This document shows, piece after piece, positions 25,861 through 34,702 of a stretch of 44,533 nt of DNA. Below the pieces are notes generated by a model. It was not told the DNA's origin and ran no database searches. It was given only the letters and a program-made list of their open reading frames with translations. The DNA is taken from positions 247,680 to 292,212 of the forward strand of contig DIHO01000012.1 of assembly GCA_002420185.1 (NCBI GenBank). The letters are read 5' to 3'. Numbering within the stretch: position 1 is the first letter of the stretch; each line of letters opens with the position of its first letter. The position numbers and the translations under genes were made by a program. The stretch comes from Opitutales bacterium UBA5694. Its GTDB lineage: Bacteria > Verrucomicrobiota > Verrucomicrobiia > Opitutales > Opitutaceae.

Positions 25861-26802
25861 CTACTGTGTCCCTATTAGCTTGAATATCGCAGCAGTGCAG
25901 GCGTCGAGATCGCTTATTGGTCTCCAGTCCCAGTCTCTTCGGGCACTGGAATCGACAAAAACATTAGGGGCGGTGGTGAGAAGTGCTTCTACCGCGGGGT
26001 CGGATTTGAAGTTGTATTGAAAGTCTGGTTTCACCTTATGAATAGAGTCTGCGATTTCTTGGGCGGTAGGGCAAAGAGCGTGAAGATTATAGGCGTGTTG
26101 AAGGAGTTTATTCTCGGGAGCGAAGGCCAACTGAACGAACCCTTCGACGAGGTCCTCAATGTAAATAGTGGACATGCCAACGTTCCGTGAGACCGGAAAG
26201 ACGAACGTCTCACCCTTTGCAGCAGCGACGTAGGCATGGGAGGCGTAGGCAGTCAGTGCGGCAGAGGGTGCAAAGGGAGAAAGGACGAGTGGGGGTCGAA
26301 GACATCGAAAGTCTAGACCGTGTTTTAGCTTATAGTATACGCCAAGGCGCTCGTTCGCGACCTTTGTGACTCCGTAAATGTTCTCGGGCCACTGGGGTTT
26401 GTCTTCGGGTAGGATTGATGGCACGTCGGATCCATAGGAGGCACCCGTTCCAGGGTAAATGATACTTGGCGAGCCATTGGCCAGCGCCATTTCAAAGAGA
26501 TTGAAAGTGGCAAGAGCGTTTACATTGAACGCACGGCGTCTATCGATTTCCGAGCTGCCAGAGAGAAGCGAAGCAAGATGGAAAATAATCTCGGTTTTTT
26601 TCGACTTAAGAGTCCTCTCAATGGTTGCTTCGTCACAAATGTCAGCAGTGACGTAATCGACTTCCGCAACCGTGGATTCGGACTGGGGCTCTGTGATGTC
26701 GAGGCAAGTGACGCGGTGATTGTCTTTGAGTAGCCGATTGGCGAGCAGCCGAGCGATGTTTCCATTGCCGCCAGTGATGAGGATCGATTTGGGTACAGAC
26801 AT
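25861..26802 (-). CDS. NAD-dependent epimerase/dehydratase (extended short-chain dehydrogenase)
   Basis: The protein has 313 residues. The N-terminal nucleotide motif is ILITGGNGNIARLLANRL (G-x-x-G-x-x-A form). The acid after strand 2 is Asp (CLDIT), indicating NAD. The catalytic Tyr and Lys are in YGVTKVANERLG, and FRCLRPPLVLSP is the usual substrate-loop start. The overall pattern resembles D-erythronate or L-threonine dehydrogenase-like members of the epimerase family more than GalE. Likely a sugar or sugar-acid oxidoreductase of the cytoplasm, perhaps for the sugars released by the nearby sulfatases; that link is inference. Confidence 0.87.
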   Translation of the reverse strand: MSVPKSILITGGNGNIARLLANRLLKDNHRVTCLDITEPQSESTVAEVDYVTADICDEATIERTLKSKKTEIIFHLASLLSGSSEIDRRRAFNVNALATFNLFEMALANGSPSIIYPGTGASYGSDVPSILPEDKPQWPENIYGVTKVANERLGVYYKLKHGLDFRCLRPPLVLSPFAPSAALTAYASHAYVAAAKGETFVFPVSRNVGMSTIYIEDLVEGFVQLAFAPENKLLQHAYNLHALCPTAQEIADSIHKVKPDFQYNFKSDPAVEALLTTAPNVFVDSSARRDWDWRPISDLDACTAAIFKLIGTQ

Positions 26803-27112
26803 AGAGCGTTGTTTAATTCGAATCGAGTGGCAATTTGAAATGCGAGAGAGTTAATTGCGTTTGTTCGATTAGACTGACCAAAATAGTGAGGCAAGAGATT
26901 TGGTTGTAGTCATACTACGCTAATTAGCACGTCGAAGTCCTCAATTCGATCGTCCTCTAAAGTGGCGAAGGGCCTACCAGATTGTCCACAAAAAATGGGA
27001 GTACCCCCATGCGATCGAACGCTGCTGTCAGTCTTGGTGCACGATTAAAGGACACGCTAATACGTTTCCATAGAGGCTCCGCCAGCAAACCCATTTTGGA
27101 ACTGCTTCCCTG
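26803..27112. other. Intergenic region, possible gene scrap on the minus strand
   Basis: About 310 bases. On the minus strand a frame reading PFATLEDDRIEDFDVLISVV ends at a stop near 26910, and another frame upstream reads FDRMGVLPFFVDNLV. Together they look like the end of a frameshifted protein, but I cannot assign a family. Confidence 0.25.
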
Positions 27113-27754
27113 TTAGAGACTACCGGTTGAATCGTGCTTGGCTCGATTTTTTAGTGCGTATTTTCCGTAAATCGCAATACGTACTGTTTGGAGTAATATG
27201 AGCGGGGCAAAAACCTTAGCGGTTTCGCGGTACCCGGTCTTCTCTTGGGTGGCTTGATGGTAAATAAGGAGAAGCATAATTAGGTAGGCGAGCCGGTGAA
27301 TCCGTTTCCAGTTTCTTCCACCTAGCTTTCTGACTGACCAATTGTTGCTGGTTGCGGCGAGTCCAAGCAGGAGCGTAAACCCAACGATTCCTGATAGAAT
27401 GAAAAGCTTGTCCCAATCCTTCACGAATTCGCTCCAAGAACCTGTATAGGCGAAATACATGAGTAAATGTAGGAGGGCATAGATAAATACGCTGACCCCG
27501 ATTTGGCGTCTGTGGATTGCGATGCTTTTGGCAATCGCGAATTTTGGAAAGATCTTCCTGAGCGGCGTTATCATGGATAACGCTACAAATAGGTAGGTAG
27601 ATGTTAGGCCAAAGTAATCAAGAAGGTACTTTGCCGGATCAGCAAAGTATTTGGTATCATTCTGTAATGAAGGAAAAAATACATAAAAAAGAGGAGTGCA
27701 AAGGAGAAGGTGGATGAACCACCGTTTTCTAAGGAAACGCGCGACTGGATTCAT
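27113..27754 (-). CDS. msrQ: Methionine-sulfoxide reductase haem-binding membrane subunit
   Basis: The protein has 213 residues and six predicted helices of the ferric-reductase-like fold. Haem-ligand histidines are visible in AIHRRQIG, ALLHLLMYFAYTGSW, KRIHRLAYLIMLLLIYHQAT and neighbours. The GRNWKRIHRL segment is typical of MsrQ (YedZ). It passes electrons from the quinone pool or flavin reductase to MsrP, which repairs oxidised methionine in periplasmic proteins. It directly follows msrP in a two-gene operon, 27 bases apart. Confidence 0.93.
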   Translation of the reverse strand: MNPVARFLRKRWFIHLLLCTPLFYVFFPSLQNDTKYFADPAKYLLDYFGLTSTYLFVALSMITPLRKIFPKFAIAKSIAIHRRQIGVSVFIYALLHLLMYFAYTGSWSEFVKDWDKLFILSGIVGFTLLLGLAATSNNWSVRKLGGRNWKRIHRLAYLIMLLLIYHQATQEKTGYRETAKVFAPLILLQTVRIAIYGKYALKNRAKHDSTGSL

Positions 27755-27781
27755 GCGTTGGATCGACCGTCAATCGAATGA

Positions 27782-28741
27782 TCAGAAATTTCGCTTTAGG
27801 TTTAGTCCCTCGTAAAGATGGGAGACTTGCTCCTCGTATCCATTGAACATGAGCGTATCTTTGCGTTTACTTAAGAAGCCTGAACCAATAATGCGTTCTG
27901 TCGCTTGCGACCAACGAGGATGATCTACCGTCGGATTGACGTTGGCATAGAAGCCATATTCCCTTGGCTGCAAGGCCTGCCAAGTGTTCATGGGTCGGCT
28001 ATTGGTAAACTCAATCTTGACGATCGACTTGATGGATTTGAACCCGTATTTCCAAGGAACTACAAGGCGGATTGGGGCACCGTTTTGGTTGGGGAGGGCC
28101 TTCCCATAGATGCCGGTCGCGAGAAAACTTAACTCGTTTTTTGCTTCTTCAATCGTCAAACCCTCCACATAAGGCCAATCGATGGATCCGCCGTTTTGCC
28201 CTGGTGCGCTATTGGGGTCGAAGAACGTCGAAAATTTCAAGTATCTCGCTTTTTCGGTAGGCTCGACCATGTCTATTAGGGTACTCAGCTGAAATCCATC
28301 CCATGGGATGACCATCGACCAGGCCTCCACGCATCGAAATCGGTAGACCCGTTGCTCGATTCCACCCGCTTTCTTTATGAGCTCATTGACGTCAATTTTC
28401 TGAGGCCTCTTTATATGGCCTTTTATTTCGATTGCCCAAGGCTCTGTTTGCCAGCCACGGTTAGCTAGGTCTTGAACTTCACCCTTGTCGTAGGAGAATT
28501 CGTAGAAGTTGTTGTACCCTTTTATCAAATCATAATCAGTCGGTTCGAGACCGTCTGCTCGGAATTCTCGGTTAACTTTAGACGGAAACCCATAGGTAGC
28601 CGCATGGGTGAGAGATTGGCCGAGCAAGGCTGAGGATCCCAGTCCAACGGCTTTCAGGAATCGCCTTCGATTGATGAAATCGGCTTCGCAGGTGGCAGAG
28701 GATTCAGGGAGGTTCCAGGGCTTGTTTTTTCTAATGTGCAT
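27782..28741 (-). CDS. msrP: Periplasmic molybdopterin methionine-sulfoxide reductase catalytic subunit
   Basis: The protein has 319 residues. A twin-arginine export signal is present (residues 24-31, NRRRFLKA, followed by a hydrophobic stretch). The molybdenum-ligand cysteine is in YRFRCVEAWSMVIPWDGF, close to the family's R-C-V-E-G-W-S-M-V-I-P-W. ARYLKFSTF and GAPIRLVVPWKYGFK are further family blocks. It reduces free and protein-bound methionine sulfoxide in the periplasm and receives electrons from MsrQ, whose gene lies 27 bases downstream. Its cofactor links it to the MoeB-type protein encoded later in the window. Confidence 0.95.
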   Translation of the reverse strand: MHIRKNKPWNLPESSATCEADFINRRRFLKAVGLGSSALLGQSLTHAATYGFPSKVNREFRADGLEPTDYDLIKGYNNFYEFSYDKGEVQDLANRGWQTEPWAIEIKGHIKRPQKIDVNELIKKAGGIEQRVYRFRCVEAWSMVIPWDGFQLSTLIDMVEPTEKARYLKFSTFFDPNSAPGQNGGSIDWPYVEGLTIEEAKNELSFLATGIYGKALPNQNGAPIRLVVPWKYGFKSIKSIVKIEFTNSRPMNTWQALQPREYGFYANVNPTVDHPRWSQATERIIGSGFLSKRKDTLMFNGYEEQVSHLYEGLNLKRNF

Positions 28742-28896
28742 AGCAAATCGAGATTGCGATTGTTAGATTAGTCGAATGATACCGCTCAGGGATTGGGAGG
28801 TTTAGCTAGTTGTTTCAGGAAAATAGCGTCGAGGTCCTCGTTTTATGTCCAGAATATTTTAAATTCTCCGCCGTATCGGATCGGAAGGTCGAGGTT

Positions 28897-29630
28897 CTAG
28901 CCATCCTTTTGAGTTATCAGATGAACATCTTTTAGCGGAAATGGGATTATGATATCGACATCTTTGAGTGCTTTGAATACTTGCGGGTTAGCAGCGTATT
29001 GAATAGGTTAGTAGTCATTGGTTTATTCCTAAAGGCGATATTCGTTATTTATGGACGAGTTTCCAAATTACTTGATGCCGATTTGTCCGAATCGATGCCA
29101 GTCACTTTTGCCAGAGCGTTTCTGATGCACTCAATCGCCTGCTCGAGATTGGAGGCGTAATCAACCCCGACGACTAAAACCGTTAACGAGTTCGTCAAAA
29201 TCTCACCGAGACTCTTCTTGTTCTAGACCGTGACGACTTGACCATCCTCGTTCTTTAGTTGAGTGGAGGCAATGCTATTGAGAGAAACAAACCCCGTGCA
29301 CCCGTTTAAGGTGAGTGTGTCGTGGACTTTGTATAGCTGAGTGAGGACTATGGCTATCCCCACTCCGTAGTTCGATATCGGAGCTTGTATAGCTAAACTG
29401 AGACCGAGTGCTTCTGCACTGAGGAGGGCGATAAATGGGCTTATGTCTGTGCCGGTCTTTCTAGATGCGATAAACCGGAACAGCAGAACGATGAGTAGTT
29501 TGATGGAGTTCGCGAAAAGCCGGGAAAGAATGACGTTTATATCAGGATTTGTGCAAACACGAAGAATAAGCTTTGAAAGCGAACAGCCGAAAAGAAACCC
29601 AATAATCAAGATTATCATTCCCCCGATCAA
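28897..29630 (-). pseudogene. mscS: Small mechanosensitive channel (MscS family), broken by a stop and a frameshift
   Basis: The intact first part (29223-29630, 135 codons) has the MscS pore region: FIALLSAEALGLSLAIQAPISNYGVGI, then the beta domain ending in TQLKNEDGQVVTV. At the next codon, where the family has the conserved P-N, there is a TAG (29223-29225). Homology continues in frame (NKKSLGEILTNS, VVGVDYASNLEQAIECIRNAL) to 29049, and the C-terminal end appears in another frame (VFKALKDVDIIIPFPLKDVH) with a stop at 28897-28899. One nonsense change and at least one frameshift thus break a gene of about 245 residues. MscS channels relieve osmotic pressure in the inner membrane. Confidence 0.85.
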
Positions 29631-29798
29631 TTGAGGGGATTAATCGATCAGCTTGTTCCTTTACGTTTCGACGATTGACTGTAATTGGTCGACTCCTTCA
29701 GGCAAAGAGTTGGAGTACAGGAACCAAAAAGTTTGAAAAAAGCACGAATTGCGGATGCTTGCGTTTTAACTACTAACTCTTGCAGGTCAGAATCTGCT

Positions 29799-30053
29799 TC
29801 AATATTCGATACCGAGCGTAGTCAGGAAAGTTTCCAGTTCGCGAGTGTCGAAATCGGCTAGTATATTGCCGTCGATATCGATTGAAGGAGCACTGGACTG
29901 CCCTGTAAGCTCACACATCTTTTTTGCAGCGGTGGGATCCGAAGTGACATCCAATTGAGTGTACTTAAATCCGTGGGCATTTAGCCAAGCTGTGGCTTCG
30001 TGGCACCATCCACAGTAGGGTTTTATGTAGAGTCGAATTGAGTTCGGTTGCAT
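29799..30053 (-). CDS. Glutaredoxin-family protein
   Basis: This 84-residue protein has the thioredoxin fold of glutaredoxins. The redox motif is Cys14-Gly-Trp-Cys17 (YCGWC; most have CPYC). SSAPSIDIDGN carries the position of the cis-proline with Ser before it (the family usually has T-V-P), and FDTRELETFL occupies the helix-4 region. It probably reduces disulfides or glutathione adducts in the cytoplasm. It stands alone between broken genes and has no recognisable operon. Confidence 0.88.
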   Translation of the reverse strand: MQPNSIRLYIKPYCGWCHEATAWLNAHGFKYTQLDVTSDPTAAKKMCELTGQSSAPSIDIDGNILADFDTRELETFLTTLGIEY

Positions 30054-30139
30054 GGCTGCTTTGTGACTAGGAGTTTACTAAGGAAAAGAGGCTCTGCTGG
30101 ATGCAATAGAATTTTTAAAGAGATGATTCAATGGAATAG

Positions 30140-30375
30140 CTAGATTTGACTACCTGGATCTCTTGGCCGCCCCCGTCCGACTCGACCAACTAGTTGACGA
30201 GGTAGATTGCGTGGTATTTCGTCGATTTCATTCTCGTCTATCGATCCGGTGCTATTGGCATTCATCTGGTCAAAGCGTCTTTGAATTTGATGTGTCAGTT
30301 CTTACTTCGAAATGAATCCATCGCCCTTGGTATCGGACGCCATCACCATTTCTTTGATGGCTTGTGAATTGAATT
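30140..30375 (-). pseudogene. EF-hand protein remnant with a nonsense codon
   Basis: Two calcium-binding loops read on the minus strand in one frame: ASDTKGDGFISK and ANSTGSIDENEIDEI. Between them the family has E-E-L after the first loop; here the codon for that Glu is TAA (about 30304-30306), consistent with a single GAA to TAA change, followed by ELTHQIQRRFDQMN. The C-terminal tail is Arg/Pro-rich. A frame upstream (30343-30618) may hold the shifted N-terminus. Secreted EF-hand proteins are abundant in Verrucomicrobiota and Planctomycetota. The remnant is not functional as written. Confidence 0.68.
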
Positions 30376-30783
30376 ACTGGGGTTGATAGCCTCTTTAACC
30401 GGGCCCTCTTTTGTGACCGCTTCGCTGGATATTCGATTTCGATGCTGTATCAGTTGTGATTCCTGGAGCAACCAATGTCGAATAATTGAAAATGAATACT
30501 TGGGTATCTGATTTACCGAAATCAAGTGACCAGATACACAGCGATCTGGCAACTCCGTAGTGCGAGGAAATAGCGAAAAGCGTTCTCGGGGCCTATTGGC
30601 CGCATATTTGGTTTTCATCGGTACTTTCCTATCGAGTGACGAGATATTGTATGATTTGCGTATAGTAAATTTGTCTTGAATAGTACATAATGCTATTGAT
30701 ATATGGATACCGATTTGTATTGGTTCGCTGTGTGACCAATTTTAGATATTGCATTTTCCAAACACGTGTGTGAAAACTCTCCG
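30376..30783. other. Upstream region of the LacI gene, no clear gene
   Basis: About 400 bases. The minus-strand frame up to 30618 (MKTKYAANRPRERF...) may be the out-of-frame N-terminus of the EF-hand remnant but has no family match. The AT-rich 100 bases before 30784 are the likely promoter region of the regulator gene. I find no perfect palindrome that would serve as an operator. Confidence 0.3.
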
Positions 30784-31857
30784 ATGACATTGCAGAAGTC
30801 ATCTAAAAAGGTGAATACAACCCTCGCATTAGCTGAGTATCTAGGGTTGTCGCGATGGACGGTATCAAGAGCCTTGAATGGCCACGTGGGTGTTAAGGCA
30901 GAAACGGTAGAGCGGGTTGATGCAGCAATTAAGACTCTCGGTTTCAGCCCAAACGCACTTGCTCGCGGCCTTCGAGGAGGGAAGACGGGGGCAGTCGGGA
31001 TTTGTTTTCATACTTTCGGGACGCCTGTTTTCTCAAAAAAGTTGATCGCATTGCAGGATTCGCTTCGCAGGCGTGGCTACAGTGCTATAATCGAACTGAT
31101 CGAGGATGATGCGGCAGCAGAAAATAGGGTGATTCGTCATTTTCTCTCTATTAGAGTCGAAGGCATTATTTTTGTAGGTGGACCGCAATCGGTGAATTTA
31201 GAATTCGTTAGGGAGCTTCGCAACAATAACTCGGTTTCGGTGCTAGTGATTGATCCCTTTTCCGAATCCGACCTGCCCAGAATTAGCCTTGATAGAGGTT
31301 ACGCGATGAGGGTTTCATTAGAGAAGCTTTACGAGATGGGACATCGAAAGATCGCAGTGCTTGGGATTCGTCAGGATGTTATCTACGGAGCAGAGAGAGT
31401 GGCCAGTCTGGACAAAGTTTCCAAAGAGCTGGGACTGGAGTGGGGAAAAAGTTTAAAGATTGTTATCGATGAGGAAAGTCGGAGAATGGACTTCGATGCG
31501 GGACGGAAACTAGGGGTCAAGCTTTTGGAGGAGGCCCGTGATTGTTCGGCGATCATGGCGATCAACGACCAAGTAGCGATCGGAGCGATGCGCGTGCTGT
31601 TGGAAAATGACTTATCGGTACCGGGTGATGTTTCCTTGATCGGCTTTGATAATCTTGACTGCTCGTCGCACCTCCATCCCACTTTGGCGAGTGTCGATCA
31701 ACGAATTGAGTATTTTACTGAGGAAGCGGTTGAAATGTTGGTTCAGCAAATAGTGGAAGGTCCGCAAAAAGAGGTGGAGGCAAAATTTGTAGAACCAGAA
31801 CTGGTGCTCGGTGAGTCGATGGCGCCAGCCGGACAATCGCGAGAGTTTGCCCAATAG
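30784..31857 (+). CDS. LacI-family transcriptional regulator
   Basis: The protein has 357 residues from the ATG at 30784; a GTG six codons upstream is also possible. The N-terminal helix-turn-helix is TTLALAEYLGLSRWTVSRAL with the hinge helix NALARGLRGGKTGAVG. The periplasmic-binding-protein-like sugar-sensing core follows (residues about 65-340; SLIGFDNLDCS and SVDQRIEYF are typical). It precedes, on the same strand, two oxidoreductase genes of sugar-acid type and most likely controls them in response to a sugar or sugar acid. It could also be a global-type member. The operator was not found. Confidence 0.9.
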   Translation: MTLQKSSKKVNTTLALAEYLGLSRWTVSRALNGHVGVKAETVERVDAAIKTLGFSPNALARGLRGGKTGAVGICFHTFGTPVFSKKLIALQDSLRRRGYSAIIELIEDDAAAENRVIRHFLSIRVEGIIFVGGPQSVNLEFVRELRNNNSVSVLVIDPFSESDLPRISLDRGYAMRVSLEKLYEMGHRKIAVLGIRQDVIYGAERVASLDKVSKELGLEWGKSLKIVIDEESRRMDFDAGRKLGVKLLEEARDCSAIMAINDQVAIGAMRVLLENDLSVPGDVSLIGFDNLDCSSHLHPTLASVDQRIEYFTEEAVEMLVQQIVEGPQKEVEAKFVEPELVLGESMAPAGQSREFAQ

Positions 31858-31994
31858 CGTAAGGATGTCCTATTGCTTTACGGGCTCTAGAATCTGTGAC
31901 GTCTCGGGAGGGATGTTGCCGATTGCTTTGCTCCACCCCGAAAAGGCATAAAGGCCATGATCATGAGAGTCCGGGAAAATTGAAATAAGCGAGT

Positions 31995-33089
31995 ATGAAC
32001 TATTTTGTAGTATCTGAAAAAAAGCATAACGAAGTTGTTTCCGCGGCTTATTTAAAGCGCGGCTATTTTGAAGATGAAGGGAAAGATGCGGCCCGTATTT
32101 GCGCCGAAGCTTCGCGGCACGGCATTCGTACGCACAATGCGATCAAGGCCCTTCACTTGGACGATATGCTTGGGAGTGGCTCCAAGGGTTGTGTACCGGG
32201 AGCTGAAATTATCGAAATGCCATCGAGGTTTCCCGCTATTAAAATTTGGAACGCACAGCAAAAACTCGGGCAATCTACAGGCTACCGAGCTCTGGAAAAA
32301 TGTATTCAACTAGCGGATAAATTCGGAGTTGGGATTGTTGCGGTAGATAATGCTTTCCATTATTTGTGGGGTGGAGGATACATGTTAGAGGCGGCGCGAC
32401 GAGGCTACTATGCCTACACCAATTGTACGTCAGCATTAACAGAGGTCGTTCCATATCAGGGCAAATATCCTACCTTGGGAACCAACCCTCATTCTTGGGG
32501 CTTTCCTACGACTGAGGCGGTTGGGTTTCCGATAGTAATTGATTGGGCCACCTCCGTGGTCTCCATGGGCCGGGTCGAGCAATTCAAGCGAGAAGGAATG
32601 ATGTTGCCTTCAGATGCGGCGGTGGACAAGGACGGGAACGTAACTCACGACCCCTTTGAAGCGGTGGCTCTGCTTCCATTTGGTGCCCACAAAGGGTATG
32701 GTTTGTCATTGATCAATGAATTGGTTGCCGGGCTTATTGGCGGCTCTCTGCCCACGATACGAAACCGGTGGATAGAAAAAACCGATGCCGAAAAGAGGGG
32801 AGCTTGTTTCTTTTTTCAATTGATTCATCCTGACGCGATTTCAAGTGGGCTTTTTGCCAAGGGGAGAAATCAGGCCGAAAATATAAAAGCGGTTATCGAC
32901 GATATATTGGGTCATGGAAATGAGAATTGTCTATTGCCAGGGCAGCTGGAGGCGAATGCGGCGAAACTGACCGAGCAGCATGGAGGTTTGTTGTTTTCGG
33001 AGGCAGAGGTGAAGGAGTTCAGTGAATTAGCGGTGGATTGCGGAAAATCGCCTTGGGAATTGGAATCGCTAAAAATGGTATCTTTATAA
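31995..33089 (+). CDS. Ldh2/YjmC-family malate/lactate-type dehydrogenase
   Basis: The protein has 364 residues and belongs to the Ldh2 (non-Rossmann NAD(P)H-binding) oxidoreductase family. The His of HGIRTHNA is the conserved active-site His region. TNCTSALTEVVPYQG, TLGTNPHSWGFP and PFGAHKGYGLSLINELVAG are family signatures. Members reduce 2-oxo acids (malate, lactate, 2,3-diketogulonate, sulfolactate). Bacillus YjmC belongs here and sits with YjmF in the hexuronate operon; the same pairing occurs in this window. A sugar-acid dehydrogenase is therefore the best guess, but the substrate is unproven. It lies 13 bases before the next gene. Confidence 0.88.
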   Translation: MNYFVVSEKKHNEVVSAAYLKRGYFEDEGKDAARICAEASRHGIRTHNAIKALHLDDMLGSGSKGCVPGAEIIEMPSRFPAIKIWNAQQKLGQSTGYRALEKCIQLADKFGVGIVAVDNAFHYLWGGGYMLEAARRGYYAYTNCTSALTEVVPYQGKYPTLGTNPHSWGFPTTEAVGFPIVIDWATSVVSMGRVEQFKREGMMLPSDAAVDKDGNVTHDPFEAVALLPFGAHKGYGLSLINELVAGLIGGSLPTIRNRWIEKTDAEKRGACFFFQLIHPDAISSGLFAKGRNQAENIKAVIDDILGHGNENCLLPGQLEANAAKLTEQHGGLLFSEAEVKEFSELAVDCGKSPWELESLKMVSL

Positions 33090-33102
33090 CTTAAAATAAA
33101 AT

Positions 33103-33885
33103 ATGAGCTCATACATCGAAAAACTATTTAGTCTTGAGGGTCAGGTTGCGGTCGTTTCTGGGGGAACGGGAGAATTGTGCGGAGCCATGGCTGAGGGTCT
33201 TGCCGGAGCCGGGGCATTTGTTTACCTCCTCGGACGCAGTGCCGAAAAAGCTGCAGATAAAATTGCCCGAATAGAATCTCAGGGCGGATCCGCTGCGTTT
33301 CTTCCGTTTGAGGCGACGAAGCAAGAGTCTATTCAGTCGGCTTTGGATTCGGTTCTTAGGGGTCACGGAAAAGTCGATATATTGGTGAATGGCGCTGGTG
33401 GAAACTCAGCTACCCCCTTTTTTGAGATTTCTGATGAAGAGTTCCAGTCTCTAATAGAGTTAAATATAAAATCGGTTTTTTCCTCGAGCCAAATATTTGG
33501 TGCCCAAATGGTTGAGCAGGATGATGGGGGTTCAATTATAAATGTCGGCTCGATGTCTGGTATAGTACCTCTATCGAGAGTATTTACCTACTCCCTTACA
33601 AAGGCCGCCGTGCACAACCTCAGTAAGAATCTCGCCCGCGAATGGGCGCCTTATAATGTTCGAGTAAATACGATCGTCCCAGGATTCTTCCCAGCGGAAC
33701 AGAACCGCAAAGTCCTGACGGAAGACAGAGTGGCAAGTATAATGAACCATACTCCAATGAATCGTTTTGGAAATTCGGAAGAAATTATTGGGGCAACGTT
33801 GTTACTAGCTTCCAGTAGTGCGGGTTCGTTTATAACAGGTGAAGAGCTTGTTGTGGATGGCGGCTATGCATCGATGACGATATAG
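33103..33885 (+). CDS. Short-chain dehydrogenase, YjmF/gluconate 5-dehydrogenase-like
   Basis: The protein has 260 residues. It has the nucleotide motif VVSGGTGELCGAMAEGL (G-x-x-x-G-x-G type), NGAGGNSATP, the catalytic Ser in NVGSMSG, Tyr and Lys in YSLTKAAVHNLSKNLA, and IVPGFFPAEQNRKVL, a substrate loop typical of the D-mannonate oxidoreductase/gluconate dehydrogenase group. The C-terminus is SFITGEELVVDGGY. With the Ldh2-type gene 13 bases upstream and a LacI regulator before it, this makes a small sugar-acid catabolic operon. No transporter or kinase is nearby. Confidence 0.92.
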   Translation: MSSYIEKLFSLEGQVAVVSGGTGELCGAMAEGLAGAGAFVYLLGRSAEKAADKIARIESQGGSAAFLPFEATKQESIQSALDSVLRGHGKVDILVNGAGGNSATPFFEISDEEFQSLIELNIKSVFSSSQIFGAQMVEQDDGGSIINVGSMSGIVPLSRVFTYSLTKAAVHNLSKNLAREWAPYNVRVNTIVPGFFPAEQNRKVLTEDRVASIMNHTPMNRFGNSEEIIGATLLLASSSAGSFITGEELVVDGGYASMTI

Positions 33886-34065
33886 CGTGAGTTAATATTA
33901 TTCAAAAGAAGGGCACGCGTACAATATAGAAAATGCTGTAGAATGGATACTCGTAAAGGAGCTACACATAATTAGTGGTGGAAAGACCAAGAAATATGAG
34001 CTTATCTATAAGTATTATTAAAAAAATGGGTTGAATAATATAAAAAAGGGAATTTGTTGTGGCCC

Positions 34066-34509
34066 ATGATCTCAAACACGCTAAAGGCAATACAAGAAAC
34101 CAAGTCAAAACTTGCAGCTCTCGAGAAGAAAGCAGCAGTCGAACAAAAGGCAAGAATCCAGAACCTCCATAAGGAAGCTGGATTCGCAACTCGCCAGGAA
34201 TTGATAGATGCACTTCAGACTCTTGGTGGAAAATCTCCCAAGAAAGCCAAAGCCCGTGGACCTAGGGCGGCGAAGGCGACTAAAACTTCAAAGCCAGCTA
34301 AAGCCCTTAAGGCAAAGAAAGCGTTGAAAAAGGGAGTGAAGAAAAGGGCCAAACGAACAGTAATCACCGCAGAATTGAAGAAGGGTATTATTGCCGCTCT
34401 GAAGACAGGAGGAACGGGCGCCGCTATCGCAGCCAAGTTTGGCGTATCGGTTCCGACCCTGCACAATATCAAAAAAGCGGCAGGCCTTACCAAAGCTCGC
34501 AAGAAGTAG
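34066..34509 (+). CDS. Histone-H1-like nucleoid protein with a helix-turn-helix end
   Basis: The protein has 147 residues from the ATG at 34066; in-frame TTG codons at 34054 and 34057 lie closer to an AAGGG and are alternatives. Residues 1-55 are a coiled coil (ETKSKLAALEKKAAVEQKAR). Residues about 56-100 are extremely rich in Lys, Ala and Pro, like eukaryotic H1 tails. The last 45 residues (ITAELKKGIIAAL to AAKFGVSVPTLHNIKK) form a helix-turn-helix unit. It should bind DNA through the basic tail plus the HTH and oligomerise through the coiled coil. A clear terminator follows within 30 bases, so it is a single-gene transcript. Function inferred from composition. Confidence 0.78.
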   Translation: MISNTLKAIQETKSKLAALEKKAAVEQKARIQNLHKEAGFATRQELIDALQTLGGKSPKKAKARGPRAAKATKTSKPAKALKAKKALKKGVKKRAKRTVITAELKKGIIAALKTGGTGAAIAAKFGVSVPTLHNIKKAAGLTKARKK

Positions 34510-34532
34510 ATTCTCGTTCCGATCAATTTTGT

Positions 34533-34559
34533 AAAGCCCACTCGATTGAGTGGGCTTTT
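34533..34559 (+). terminator. Rho-independent terminator of the H1-like gene
   Basis: AAAGCCCACTC (34533-34543), loop GATT and GAGTGGGCTTT (34548-34558) form a perfect 11-base-pair stem ending in TTTT (34556-34559). It lies 24 bases after the stop of the H1-like gene. Confidence 0.93.
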
Positions 34560-34702
34560 GTATTTACAGTAGATCGTTAAGTTAGGGCACGACGGCCTGG
34601 CGTGCCCTTCAAACTGATCAACAAATGCGGCTTGCCTGGCCCTACCTGCGATGACAGAATTCTCTTACTCAAACGGGCACAACCGCCAAATTGAAAAATA
34701 CA

